Both the position numbers and the translations under genes were made by a program. A stretch of 64,000 nt of DNA from Chrysoperla carnea (lineage: Eukaryota; Arthropoda; Insecta; Neuroptera; Chrysopidae). Below the pieces are notes generated by a model. It worked only from the letters and a program-made list of their open reading frames with translations. It was not told the origin of the DNA and did no database searches. The stretch's first letter is position 1; every line of letters begins with the position of its first letter. The DNA lies in NCBI RefSeq assembly GCF_905475395.1, contig NC_058337.1, positions 87,476,368-87,540,367 of the forward strand, written 5' to 3'. Below are positions 36,551 through 47,696 of this stretch, piece by piece.

Positions 36551-38049
36551 TCAAAGCAACCAAATATCTGTTGAGCCAGTATAATTTTCAGTAAATTGTA
36601 TAATACGTTCAGCTTCACGAATTCCACTTAATCGAGCGCCATGAACAGTCGAAAAATGACCTATGCATGTAGCTTCCCCAGCAAATAATAAAATTGGGGG
36701 AATGGGCTCACATATTCCAGGTATGGGTGATGTAAGACTATTTCTATGCTCCATTTTACTTTCTAATGCCATAAAACTGTAAGCACCTAAAAAATATGGA
36801 TTTGTGCCCCATTTTGAACGTACTAGATTTTTAGGCATAGGAAAGCTAGGATCATTCGAAAATTGTCGCAGTAGATGAGTAATACCTTCAGCAACATCCT
36901 TGTTTGAACACATTTCCATTTCAATAGCTTCTTTACCAGAAATCCAAGCGCATATCACGTGATTACTACCTGCTACTTGTTCCACAGTTGTTACACCTTT
37001 AGTCCAATCCATACGATCTTGAAATTCATCTGGTGACCAAGCAAATTTTATCTCACTTTCTTCCCAAATCCATGATGGCCGATCATATTCTAAATAAATT
37101 TTATCAACAACACCAAAGCCAAGTTTGTTAATTGCTTCAACTTTTTCGGATGGCAGTTGGGGAGCAAACATTGTATCCATATTTTTTTTCAATACTCCTA
37201 ACGATACAGTAATTATTACATAATCAGCTGGAATTTCTTCCCCATCAGCGCAATGAACTATTGCCCGAATGTTTTCACTTTGATTCCAAGTTATAGTTTT
37301 CACAGGCTTACGATATTGTACAGAATCTTCAGGTAATTCACGAAGTAATGGTGCAATTATATTCACGTATCCAAATGGCACAGGTATATTTCCACCAGGG
37401 ATTGGCATAATACTTCCAAAATGACTTGGACTTACTAAAGTTAAATCCTCTCCACATCGATTCTTTAACAGGTGTACTAAACTGTTTAATACTTTTTCGG
37501 CATCATAGCGTTTTTCTTCGGGAAAATTATATAATTCTTGTTTAATTCGTAAACCAAGAAATTCAAGTAAATTACAATTTGGAAAATTTGTTCCTAATGA
37601 AAATAACGAAGTTGCTTCTTGTTGAATTTGTTGAAAAACCTTATATGCACTAATACATATGTCCAAATTGATTATTTTTCCTTCGCTTGTACAAAACAGG
37701 CCACAATTTGGAGATTTTGAACGTGGTAAAGGTGGCTTTAACAACCCTTCTTGACATGCTAAATTAAAAATTGGATTTTCAGAACATCCCCCTTCAATAT
37801 GATGTGCTCCCATTTCTGTGACCACATCACCTAGCCATTTTGAATGAATTCTTCCACCGGGACTAGAAAAATAAAACTAATTTTTAAATTAAAGTCTTTA
37901 TAATAAGTAATAGAGATATACCGGTCAGTAGCTTCTAAAATAATAAAATTTTTGATACCACCACGCGCTAAATGTTGTGCAGCCGATAAACCAGCAATTC
38001 CAGCTCCAATTATGACAACAATGGGGTCGGGTATACAAGGATTAACCAT
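36551..38049 (-). CDS. FAD-dependent polyamine oxidase (PAOX/SMOX family)
   Basis: The enzyme oxidises spermine or N1-acetylated polyamines, releasing H2O2 and an aldehyde. Two coding exons, 38049-37922 and 37862-36551, join in phase (EATDR|PGGRI) to 479 residues. The N-terminus has the FAD Rossmann motif VVIIGAGIAGLSAAQHLA and the acidic ILEATD end of the second strand, then PGGRIHSKWLGD. Later motifs are GFGVVDKIYLEYDRPSW, SKWGTNPYFLGAYSF and GEATCIGHFSTVHGARLSG, the FAD-binding C-terminal signature. The end IWLL lacks a peroxisomal SRL/PRL-type tripeptide, which suggests a cytosolic location. ATG 38049 is the only in-frame ATG before the FAD motif. The frame stays open upstream to an acceptor-like TTATTAG (exon edge 38128), so an upstream leader exon may add residues. 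It converges with Ddc. Confidence 0.93.
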
Positions 38050-39600
38050 TGAAGATTCAAGAGTAGAATAGTCTGCATATTTGGGTATTATTTGTCGTTG
38101 CAATTGGGATATTGTTGTTGAGATAAATCTAATAAAATGAATTTAAATTAATTACTTATCGTACTAGTGATAGCCTAAAATCAGTACATTCATAATGCGG
38201 TTAATCAAACTACTTATTTTAACCTATGTTTATGAACAGGGGAATACACTTTTAACAGGGTGCCAATTAAAAAGTGCCCGCTTCTACTTTACTCTCTACT
38301 TTAGTAATAGATATTTCTACTTTACTCTTTCTTAATATGTATTATTCCATACGTGGTTTTTGAAAATAAAATTGACATTATACCTACCTATATTTTACGT
38401 TATTTAAAATAATTCTTGGTACTTTAAAAAGATTCATATTCATAATGCAGATTCATTTTTCTCCTCAGACTTTATCACTTGTATTAATTTTATATATTCT
38501 TAAGAATTTAAAAATAATGATATTACCAGAAAATAATAATGTGTACTTGTTAAATTAAAAGTGGGCTTCATATAAAAACTGTCAAAAATTATGGGTCGAA
38601 AGTTGTGTTGTAGTTCGAGATCCAAAAACCCAAATTTAATGCTAATAAGTCTCTCTTAACATAGGAAGGCTACATTGAAATTATAATTCCAGTCCTAGAT
38701 AACATATGGCCTTGGACGATATAAAATATTAATATCACTTGTCGTTTTATAATACACGATACCCTCAGCGACGTAGTAATCATAGGGCTAGGTAGTGGAG
38801 TGCACCTGGGTCCCGAAGCCCATAGGGCCCCCAAAGCTTTGGTAAAAAAGGAGCAATCAGCTCCCGAAGCTAGCAAACCTCGAGTCTGCTCACAATAATT
38901 TTTCTTTTATAATGTTAAAAAACATTAAAAATAACAGAACTCTTAATTTAAGACTTTCAACATATACGCCTTTCAACATATAAGTGTCTTTTATTTTATT
39001 TGAATGTTTTTCTAAAATCCAGTTTGAACTGTCAAATGACGGATTATAGAAACTATAATACCTTCTTACGTAGAAATATTTCAGACGAAAGACTTAAAAG
39101 TCTTACAAATGCAAAAGAAGAGTTTTAATTAATAAAAATTTTTAATTAATTTGGGTTATTACAAGGGCTACCATGAACTGGGGGCGGGGTTTATTACAAG
39201 AGCTATTATGAAAAATTAAAGCGCGGAAGAGATAGTCAATTTGACTGGGAACTTTGTTTCAAATCTTTTTTCTCCTTTATTGAACTCATCTGTAAAATAA
39301 ATATTTTATATCGTCATGTGTATCGCTGTTTGGACCGTGGAAAGATGGGCTGGGGTCCCGCTTTTTTACTCTATGCACCGGGGCTTTTGTCCACCTAGCT
39401 ACGTCACTGGATATTCTCCTCTAACAGAGCGGATATTATAATTCCTCGATATTCGATAGATAAATATGATAAATAGGTTGTATCAGCTTTAAAGTAATCA
39501 TTAAATGATTCGAGATGTGTGTAGTTCACTGGGTTGGTTTTCATACTGTTCGAAGTCCCTAAGTAGTAATAAAATGCCATTATAATATCCTTTATAATAA
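38050..39600. other. Spacer between TAT 3' end and polyamine oxidase start
   Basis: It holds a possible transposon remnant at 38765-39410 and otherwise AT-rich sequence. It should contain the polyamine oxidase promoter or 5' leader, but I see no clear core motif. Confidence 0.5.
38765..39410. repeat. Degenerate element with GC-rich inverted ends
   Basis: CAGCGACGTAG at the left (38764) and CTACGTCACTG at the right (39399-39409) are complementary with one mismatch. Further in, GTGCACCTGGGTCCCG (left) loosely mirrors GGGGTCCCGC...GCACCGGGGC (right), next to GTAAAAAA and TTTTTTAC. These GC-rich ends contrast with an AT-rich interior. A decayed non-autonomous DNA element is likely. Confidence 0.45.
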
Positions 39601-39605
39601 AATCT

Positions 39606-39611
39606 TTATTA
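39606..39611 (-). terminator. Polyadenylation signal for TAT
   Basis: TTTATT on the plus strand gives AATAAA on the minus strand, about 58 bases beyond the TAT stop codon (39669-39671). Confidence 0.6.
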
Positions 39612-39668
39612 ACACTCGTATTTAATATGTAAATACTAAAAACTTAAAGATAAAACATTTGGATTTAC

Positions 39669-42600
39669 TTAAAAACTATTATCCAAATCTCGTATTGTAT
39701 TAATCTCCTTTAATCTATAGTGCTTTGTACAAAATTCATTTATTCGTTCACAAGCTTCTTTCAATAGTTCTGTAGGAACAGTCAAGACTAGTCGCATATA
39801 ACCAGGATAATTAAAACACTGCAAAAATTAAAAATTATTTTAAAATAAAACTTTTGGGAAATTACAATTATAGTAGGTACTTACTTCTCCTGGTAGACAG
39901 AAAACTGATTGTTCAGCCACTAATTGTTCAACAAATTCACGACCATTTAATAAATCTGTAAAATAGTTCATTTCTATACCGACCATCATATACATTGCAC
40001 CTTGAGGCATTATTGGTTTCAAGCCTGTTGTTCTACTTAATAAGTCGTAACACAGTTTTGCATTTTCCTAGAAAACAATTTAAAATGTCTTATTTACCTG
40101 TACAAAAATTACAGCGTTTATCTAAAATTTATCACGCAGCTATATAATTGATGATTCACAAAGGAGGATTAGCTTTGATTTTAGCGCAAAAGTACAGTCA
40201 GTATATTAAAGTAGTAGAGAATAAAGACAGCATATGTTTGTATTTTATATGATATAAATTGCCAATTAAATTTTTTTGGTAATAATTTTGCGTTTAGGTC
40301 ACTCCGCCACACTATGAAATTACACATCCTCTGTTTAAGTGCTCTGTTATTGGATGTATTTTTTATTAATTTATCTATTTTTTATTAATTGATTCGGTTA
40401 ATTATCTCGGAAATTAGGCCTCAGTTTCAAACTTAGAAAATAACTTTTTCTTTCTTTTTTTTGCTTATTCAGGAAGTGAAGAGGGCTGCAGTCAATTATA
40501 GAACACCGTGTGTTTGTTATATATAGGTACCTTTTTACCGATAACATAGATACAATTTGTATCCACTTACATATAAAAATGATGTTAAATCCGTATAAAA
40601 TGTCTCCAAAGTATTTGTTAAAATATCTGGTAGTGCACCTTGTATAATTGTGTTTGCACCATTGATACGTTGTGCCACTGATTGTAAACTTTTTCGTACT
40701 TCACAATTAAATAAATTATTACGATCATGGATGACAATCCATCCTAAACGCCAACCAGGTACTAAATAACGTTTTGAGAGTCCACTACACGACAATATTG
40801 GCACATTTTCCGATAATGTTGCCATTGACACGAATTTTTCATTTGGAAATACAATATGTTCATATATTTCATCAGCAATTATTGGTACATAGTTACGTTC
40901 AGCAATAGTTATTATATCACGTAAATGTTCTTCTGAATATACCGATCCACATGGATTTGACGGATTTATGACAACAATAGCTGTTGTATTATTGTCAATT
41001 TGTAATTCAAGATCAATAAGATCGATTTCCCATCCTTTCGAAGGCTGTAACAAACAAATTTGACAATTTAAGAAACTCTTTTGCAAATCTAATATTTCTT
41101 AAAAATTATTATAATAAAAAAGCATAAAAAATTAAATTCGGAAAGGGACATTTTTTCAATTACATAAAATTAAAAACTTTCTTGTATACATCAGTCTTTA
41201 AAACATCTATTCCTTCCTATCAGTCTTTAAAACATCATCCATGCGATCCTACAAGGACCAATCTGAGTTAGCCACGCATACTTAGTACATAGTACGCCCG
41301 ATTTACTTGTGAACAAATCTTGCTTATATCCAATCATTGTACGAATCCCACAATTCTTATTTTATTGTACTCGATTCCCTCGCAAGATGGTCTAGACTCC
41401 TTAGTTCTCAGTGTGGTCTTTGTCCTTGGATCCGTATCCGAGAAAGTTCACCCCATGTAGAAATTGCATTTTCCTAAAAGGTTCAAGGAGGTTCTTTGGA
41501 AATTTTAATTTTTCCTATTTTCCTGTTTAAGTTATTCCACAAAGAATGAAAAAAAACACACCCTTCTAGCGTATCTGTGAGTGATTCAGTCTGCCAATCA
41601 ATACTTCATTTATTTAAATTATTATGGATGCCGTAATTGAGCTGTACAATGGAACACCGAAAATTGAAATCTTGAAAATTCTGGGTTTTGCGGCTACCAT
41701 ATTGATTAGTTTGTGACCTAAACTACCTGATACCACAATTTGTTTAAATCAATTCAGATGTTTTTGATCTGCAGTGGAACAATTAAAAGGTCACTCTCAG
41801 GGATGTAAAACACATCCATTCTCTGTTGAAACCTCACAGCTTTCTAACATCGACCCAACCATACAAATAAGGTAATTTTGGTTTTTTTTCCAAATTTGAG
41901 AAGTGGAGGTGGTGGCTGTTTTGAAAAATTTTTAATTTTCTCATTTTTGCCGTAACTAAGTAATTTCACGCCGAATGAAAAATCTTCGAATTTTTCTAAC
42001 AGTTTAAGTAATTTTAATGCGATTCTATTATAGGAAATATGAACACTTGGAGGCACGAGCAAAAGAGCATAATAAACGAATATACTTACGATTAAATTGT
42101 AATATCGAATTTCGATACCTAAACCACCAGCTAGAGTACTATACACATCAAATCCTGGTCGAGGCACCAAAATATTTTTATCCCGTTCTCCCAAGACATT
42201 AATACATAATTCTAGCGCACCACTACAACCACTGCACAAGATCACATCATTGGACGTAATTGAAGTACCATTTATTTTATTTGAATACGCTGCGACTGAT
42301 TCACGGGCTGCACCATGTCCTGTACTTGGAGCATAACCATTATATTGAAATGAGTCCAGCGATTTTTTAATAGCAGTCACAACTTCTGGTGGACATTTTA
42401 AATTCCCGAAAGTTGTTGGATCACCTAAAATATAAATGAAATGTTTTTTTTTTTTTTTTTGAATTTAAAAACTCTAATACGAATATTTTCGCTGCTTTAA
42501 TATTTATGTCGGGATTTAAGTAAGGGCAAGGTAGGTATAGGCGATAACGCGGCAATCTAAACTAAAAGAATCAATGATTCTCTGAGTTAATCAATGATTC

Positions 42601-45600
42601 TCCAAATTAATCAATGATTCTCTAAATGAATCATGAATTATCTTTGGTTCTTCAAATAAAGCAATGATTCACTAAGAGTATCAATGATTTGCTAAAATAA
42701 TCAATGATATTCTAAATAAGACAATAATTCACCAAATGAATCATTAATTCTTTTAGTGAATCAATGATTCACTAACTGGCTCATCCGAATTTTTACTTGA
42801 CAAAAACGAAAAAAGAAGTTGATTTGTTTTTATTTTTATATCGATATTTTAAAGCAAAACAGGAGCAAAAACAAAATTCAATGTAAAATACAGAAAATCT
42901 GCTTTTTAGTCATATTTTTTTCGATAACATTGCCTCTAATGTAAACGCGGAGGGGTGCGGTGTGTTATACATCCGTTTCATAATGGAAATTGGTATTCTG
43001 TTTTAGCGAAGAGGATGGTTGATATTTGTAACATTATTTTGCTCAAATCTTAAATGAAAAAAAAAATAATAATTTAGATACGCAAATTTTCTATTTTATT
43101 GAAAATTAAATACAAGCAAAAATTTCATAAACAAAGTTAATTTATGGGTACAAGTTTTATTATTCAAATTAATTTATTATTATTAATATGCAATGTTGTT
43201 TTTAAGTCATTTATTATTATTTGATAGAAAAAAATAATATTTATGTAATATAATAATTTTCTAGAATATTAAACAGATAAACAAAATTTTTCGCAAGTTT
43301 ATGTCCGTAAATAAGAAAGGTCAATAAGGAAAATAGACTATCCTCAAAATTCTTTAATATAAGTATATTCTAGAGCTCCAGGAGTTATTACTTTCAGTTC
43401 GTGAAAAAAAACTCTTTTAGACCGAAAGATTCAAAATTTATCTATTATTTTATAAAATAAAATAAACAACGTATGCTTTATAGATTATCTGTAGCTTTAC
43501 AGATGTTCTTTTCTAGGAACAGTTTGCACATTTTCCTATAAAAAGACCATTAATTACCCAAAAAATGAGTGTTTGAAAATATTTGAGACTTACGTTTCAA
43601 ATTTTGTTAGAAATGTTAGAACCTTAGATGAAAATTAAGTGTAAAATTTTTCAATATATATCATAATTTTTGAAATATTGATGCCTAAGGATTTAGACAA
43701 AATCACTTATATAGAATAAATAACACACAAATCCTCTTAATTTGATCACTTTAAATGTATTTTATGGAAAACGATTGCAGCTTGTTATAATTTTCTTTAT
43801 AGGAAAATATTTGCCATGCTTTTTACTAATGAATATTAGTTTTCCAAATTAATCTTAAGAAAGTAAGCATTGTTACATAACAAAGCATACTTTTAAAAAC
43901 ACTTCAATAAAAACGCAAACTTTAACAGCGCAAATATATAAATTTAACACCGTATTACCCTATAACACCGCGGCGTATTAAAAATTTTACATTTTTATAA
44001 TGGGCATTAACGGGGTGCATATACACGATGTAAAGATGATCCTAGAAAATGTGAATTTTTGGGAACGTCTTTAAGTGTGCAAAGTTTTATAATTATCTCA
44101 TACTTTTTTCTAATGATAAGTTAATTTTTCAATTTTTAATAGTACAGTCGCAACGGAGCTAGATAAGAAAACCGTATTGAACGTGCAATTTTTTTAATTC
44201 TTCATCCACATCCAAATCAAATTTTGAAATTAAAGAACCTGAAAATCTATGACATCCAGAAAATGAAGGTTTCTAAACAAAAGTTTTAGCTGTTTTGATG
44301 GCCTTAGAAATTATATTTTCCATTTTTCTGATTTGAAATTTATGTTCTGTGGGAAGTATATTTATAAGTATAGGTATTGCGACAAAATTTATTGGTTTAA
44401 TTTTTAATTGTAAAATGAGTTCCCTTACTTATTAATCCTTTCATCGATACACAGGAATTTAAATAGACAGGAAGAAAAAATATGGAAGTAGGTTTCTACT
44501 ATCTCATATTGATTGAACTTCATTAGAACTTCAGCAACAGTTACACTGACAATCAACATCTAATACAAAGTTTGCATATTCATTGTTGTCAACTTTCTTC
44601 GTTCGAAAACAAGGAATTTGATCTAAGCCAAAGATATGATTAATTGATTGATAAATCGGATGTCTATGGATTTATTGCCCTAAGGTTAATTCTATTAATA
44701 ATTAAAATAGAAAACTCGAAAATAATATGCAACTCGATTATAATAAATAATACATGATACATATTTAACCCAGAGGGTATTCGACAAGAGATGAAGAGGA
44801 TAAATTTCCGTAAATTTGACATAAAATTTGTAATCAGCGTCCCCAAAACTCCTACGATTCAATTTTGGGGTGAATTACTTAGATTTTCGAATTTTGTTCG
44901 CATTTTTGGATTTTGGCTGCACTTTGATTGGCCCAAGTTAGTCCTCAGTATTTTGACCTGCTGGTTACAAAAAGAGATCTTATTGATTATGTGTTGCTAA
45001 GTCAGTATTATTCAATATGCATAAATACAGATAAATATACGTATAATAAATTATACACAAATTTAGTATACAAAATATAAAAAAATTTTCCATTTTGTAG
45101 GTTTTTTTTTATACATTTAGGCAAAAGCATACCATAAACATATTTTTAAGAAATTTTGTGGAATTTGTAATAATTTTATAGACTTATGTCTTAACATGTG
45201 TCTTTAACTCTCCAACATTATATAGAAATACTAGTTGACCCCGCCAGAATAAGCATAAATTAAGTATACAAAAAGGAGTAATACTGGTTTTTTTTTGTAA
45301 AAAATGGTCTTTATCACACTGAAAAATATTTTTATTAAACGCATTAGATTTGAATAAACAAATTAATTTTAAACTTTCATCTTTAAGTAATGCATATGAA
45401 TATATTATATAGCATCTGCTGTGCTTTGCAGCTTCGCACCTACAACATAGATTGTGACAAAACACAAAGCTTTATAGTGTTTATGAAAATGATGCAAGGT
45501 AGAAAGGCGAAGAAACTTATGTAGCATTTTAATCTATATACTTAAATATCTCGTTTTGTGGTTAACCAATCAAAAAATAACTTCAACAAAAATTGCAGAG

Positions 45601-47696
45601 TTCGATGAGGGACATCATGTTCTGACGTCAGATTGGACTTAGTTCTTCGGGTTGCTTTAATAGCCAATTTAGATCTTAAAAGGATAAGAGATAGCATAAC
45701 ACTTTCAATTAGAAAGTTGATATCTTCATAAAAAAAACTAACAATTTTTGATTAAAACATTTTTAAGAACGTTAGCTTTTGGAGGAAATGCTACTTTAAA
45801 AAATATGCCATTATTGCATTTAATAGAGAGAAAACTTAAAGTTTATCGATAATTGCAGATCAAAGTCATGGACACAGGCGAATGTCCTCTATTGCCCTTG
45901 ACAACTTTTACCTAAAGCATTTTTCCGTAATTACCGTGTTTTCGTTTGATTAAATGCAATAACGGCATATTTTTAAGTCGTATTTCCTCCGAAAACTAAC
46001 GTTTTTCAAAAAAAATGTTTAAATCCATATTTGTTTTTTATGAGGGATCACTTTCTAATTAAAAGTGTTATTCTATCTTTTACCGTTTAGCATCTAAATT
46101 GGCTATTAAACGAACGCGAAGAACTAGGCCCAATCGGATGTCAGCTCATGATGTCCTCCATCAAACTCTGCAACTTTTGGTTATTTTTTTATTGGTTAGT
46201 AACAAAACGAGATAATAAGGTATATGGATTAAAATGGCCCACTATATATATAAGTTTTCATAAGGTATTGTAACGAAAATGATTGCTTAAAATATCTGAA
46301 TGAATGAGTTTCTATAGTGACAGTAAAATAAATTTAAAGTATAACTGATGAAATTGTTTGATGAACTGCGAACGTAACATTTCCTCGTAGTCAAATTCTA
46401 GAGAGTTTTTCGAAATTTTCGAGGAAAAATTGGCCTTTTTTTAACTTATTTTATTTATAAATTAATACATTGATATTCAAAACTGTCTACATAGGGTATT
46501 TCAACAATTAATTCAATTGATTATTTTCACTTGTTTATACCTACCAAATAAAACCAAAATATCAAAACGCTAGGTCTCTGCGAAAAATTAAGGCATAACA
46601 TTTCTTATCCTTTCAACCCTCGGTACAAAGTGGTGAGCATTAGATTCAAAAACTATCAAATTCAAGCTATTGAACTATTTGAGATCCAGATTCGACCATT
46701 TCTCAGCAAATTTCGGTAAAATTAATTGTGAAAACCGAAGAAATATCAAACTTTTACATTTAATTTATGAAACACACTTGTTAAAAATTATCGAATATGT
46801 TGTAGGCCTTATATTTAATTTTACAGGCGAAAAATATTTGTGGACCCAAGACCAATTGACCTATGTTGCTCATTTACGAACTCGACCTCACTTTTTTATT
46901 TCATGAGCATGCTATAAAAATTTCAACTTGGTATCTTTTTTCGTTTTTGAGCTATCGTGTTGACAGGCAGACGGGCAGACAGACGGACAGATAGGCAAAC
47001 AGACAACCGAAAATGAACTAATTAGATGATTTTATGAACAACTATATCAAAATTTTTTTCGTTGCGTCAATATTTTCAAGCGTTACAAACTTGGGACTAA
47101 ACTTAGTATACCTTGTATATTTTATATACATGCGGTATAATAACTATTTTAATAATTTAATTTTAAAATTAGAAAATGTACCTATTACAGAGCATAAAAT
47201 TTTAATAAATTTGGACAGCTTTTATTCGCTAATGTTTTTAATTCAAATAATGGTTCCTATACTAAAGGGTTTATTTCGAATTTTCTAGATATTGATGAAT
47301 CATAGAATTCGTTAGCCAAAAATTTCATTTTTTCATAATTTATTTTTATATTTGTTAATTATACGAAATAAATTAAGGAATATTTTTAATTGAAATTATA
47401 GATATTAGGGATTTTTGACGAAGAAAACTTTAATATATATTCAAAATTTTATTAAGTACTGGAGCTTTTTTTAAGAAGAATTGCAAACATTTACTACAAA
47501 ATAATTTAAGCTAAAAAAATGATATGCACTTACCAATAGATAATGGAATTAATTGTTTGTCAGGATTTGGTTCAATTTGTAAATTTTCAATAATAGCACG
47601 AATCGAATTTTTTGTTAATTTTGAAAATTGCGATGATGAGATTTTCCACTCAGTCTTTCGACAAGTTTTATTTTCGATATATTGATTTTGTAGCAT
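39669..47696 (-). CDS. TAT: Tyrosine aminotransferase
   Basis: TAT is a PLP class I aminotransferase that converts tyrosine and 2-oxoglutarate to 4-hydroxyphenylpyruvate and glutamate. Exons on the minus strand are 47696-47534, 42424-42090, 41044-40571, 40067-39885 and 39818-39669, totalling 434 residues (human 454). All phases close. Landmarks in order: IEPNPDKQLIPLSIGDP, YNGYAPSTGHGAARESVA, LCSGCSGALELCINVL, INPSNPCGSVYS, ADEIY (D224, Y227) and SCSGLSKRYLVPGWRLGW, where K257 should hold PLP. Then come PQGAMYMMVGIEM, VAEQSVFCLPGE and YMRLVLTVP with the substrate-carboxylate arginine. The chosen ATG (MLQNQYIENK) gives a shorter N-terminus than mammals; the frame is open for a few codons upstream without another ATG. 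Intron 1 is 5.1 kb and full of repeats. Confidence 0.95.
41045..42089. other. TAT intron 2, no gene
   Basis: This intron has a short direct repeat, TCAGTCTTTAAAACATC (about 41190 and 41221), and mixed-composition DNA at 41260-41480 of unknown origin. No coding sequence was seen. Confidence 0.5.
42566..42782 (+). repeat. Degenerate minisatellite, about 20-base unit
   Basis: Ten or so imperfect copies of ATCAATGATTCTCTAAATGA run head to tail (TCAATGATTCTCTGAGTTAA, TCAATGATTCTCCAAATTAA and so on), decaying toward the right. It lies in TAT intron 1, about 140 bases from exon 2. No coding frame. Confidence 0.85.
42783..45523. other. TAT intron 1, left part
   Basis: AT-rich with no gene recognised. 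TACTAGTTGACCCCGCCAGA at about 45228 looks like the end of a short dispersed element of the kind seen at 62640-62885, and GCTGTGCTTTGCAGCTTCGC at about 45418 may be its other end. The small frames at 44791-45000 and 45184-45465 are not supported. Confidence 0.45.
45524..46237. repeat. 714-base foldback element with about 330-base arms
   Basis: Left end GCATTTTAATCTATATACTT pairs with the right-end complement GCCATTTTAATCCATATACC. Complementarity continues through ATATCTCGTTTTGTGG, the GCAGAGTT(C/T)GATG block, TTTAATAGCCAATTTAGAT, AATTAGAAAGT, GGAGGAAAT and ATGCCRTTATTGCATTTAAT into a loop near 45850-45940. No coding frame. It lies in TAT intron 1. Size and arm length fit a foldback MITE. Confidence 0.85.
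46380..47145. repeat. Two oppositely oriented GTCTGTC-family pieces
   Basis: At 46480-46540 the tail (GGGTATTTCAACAATTAATT) reads on the plus strand. At 46840-47145 the head reads on the minus strand (GACAGGCAGACGGGCAGACA, CGTTACAAACTTGGGACTAA, GTATATTTTATATACATGCGG). The pieces face each other, which suggests rearrangement or two insertions. It lies in TAT intron 1. Confidence 0.65.

Noticed and set aside
42017-42202. 61-residue plus-strand frame antisense to TAT exon 2
   Set aside because: Shadow of the real minus-strand exon.
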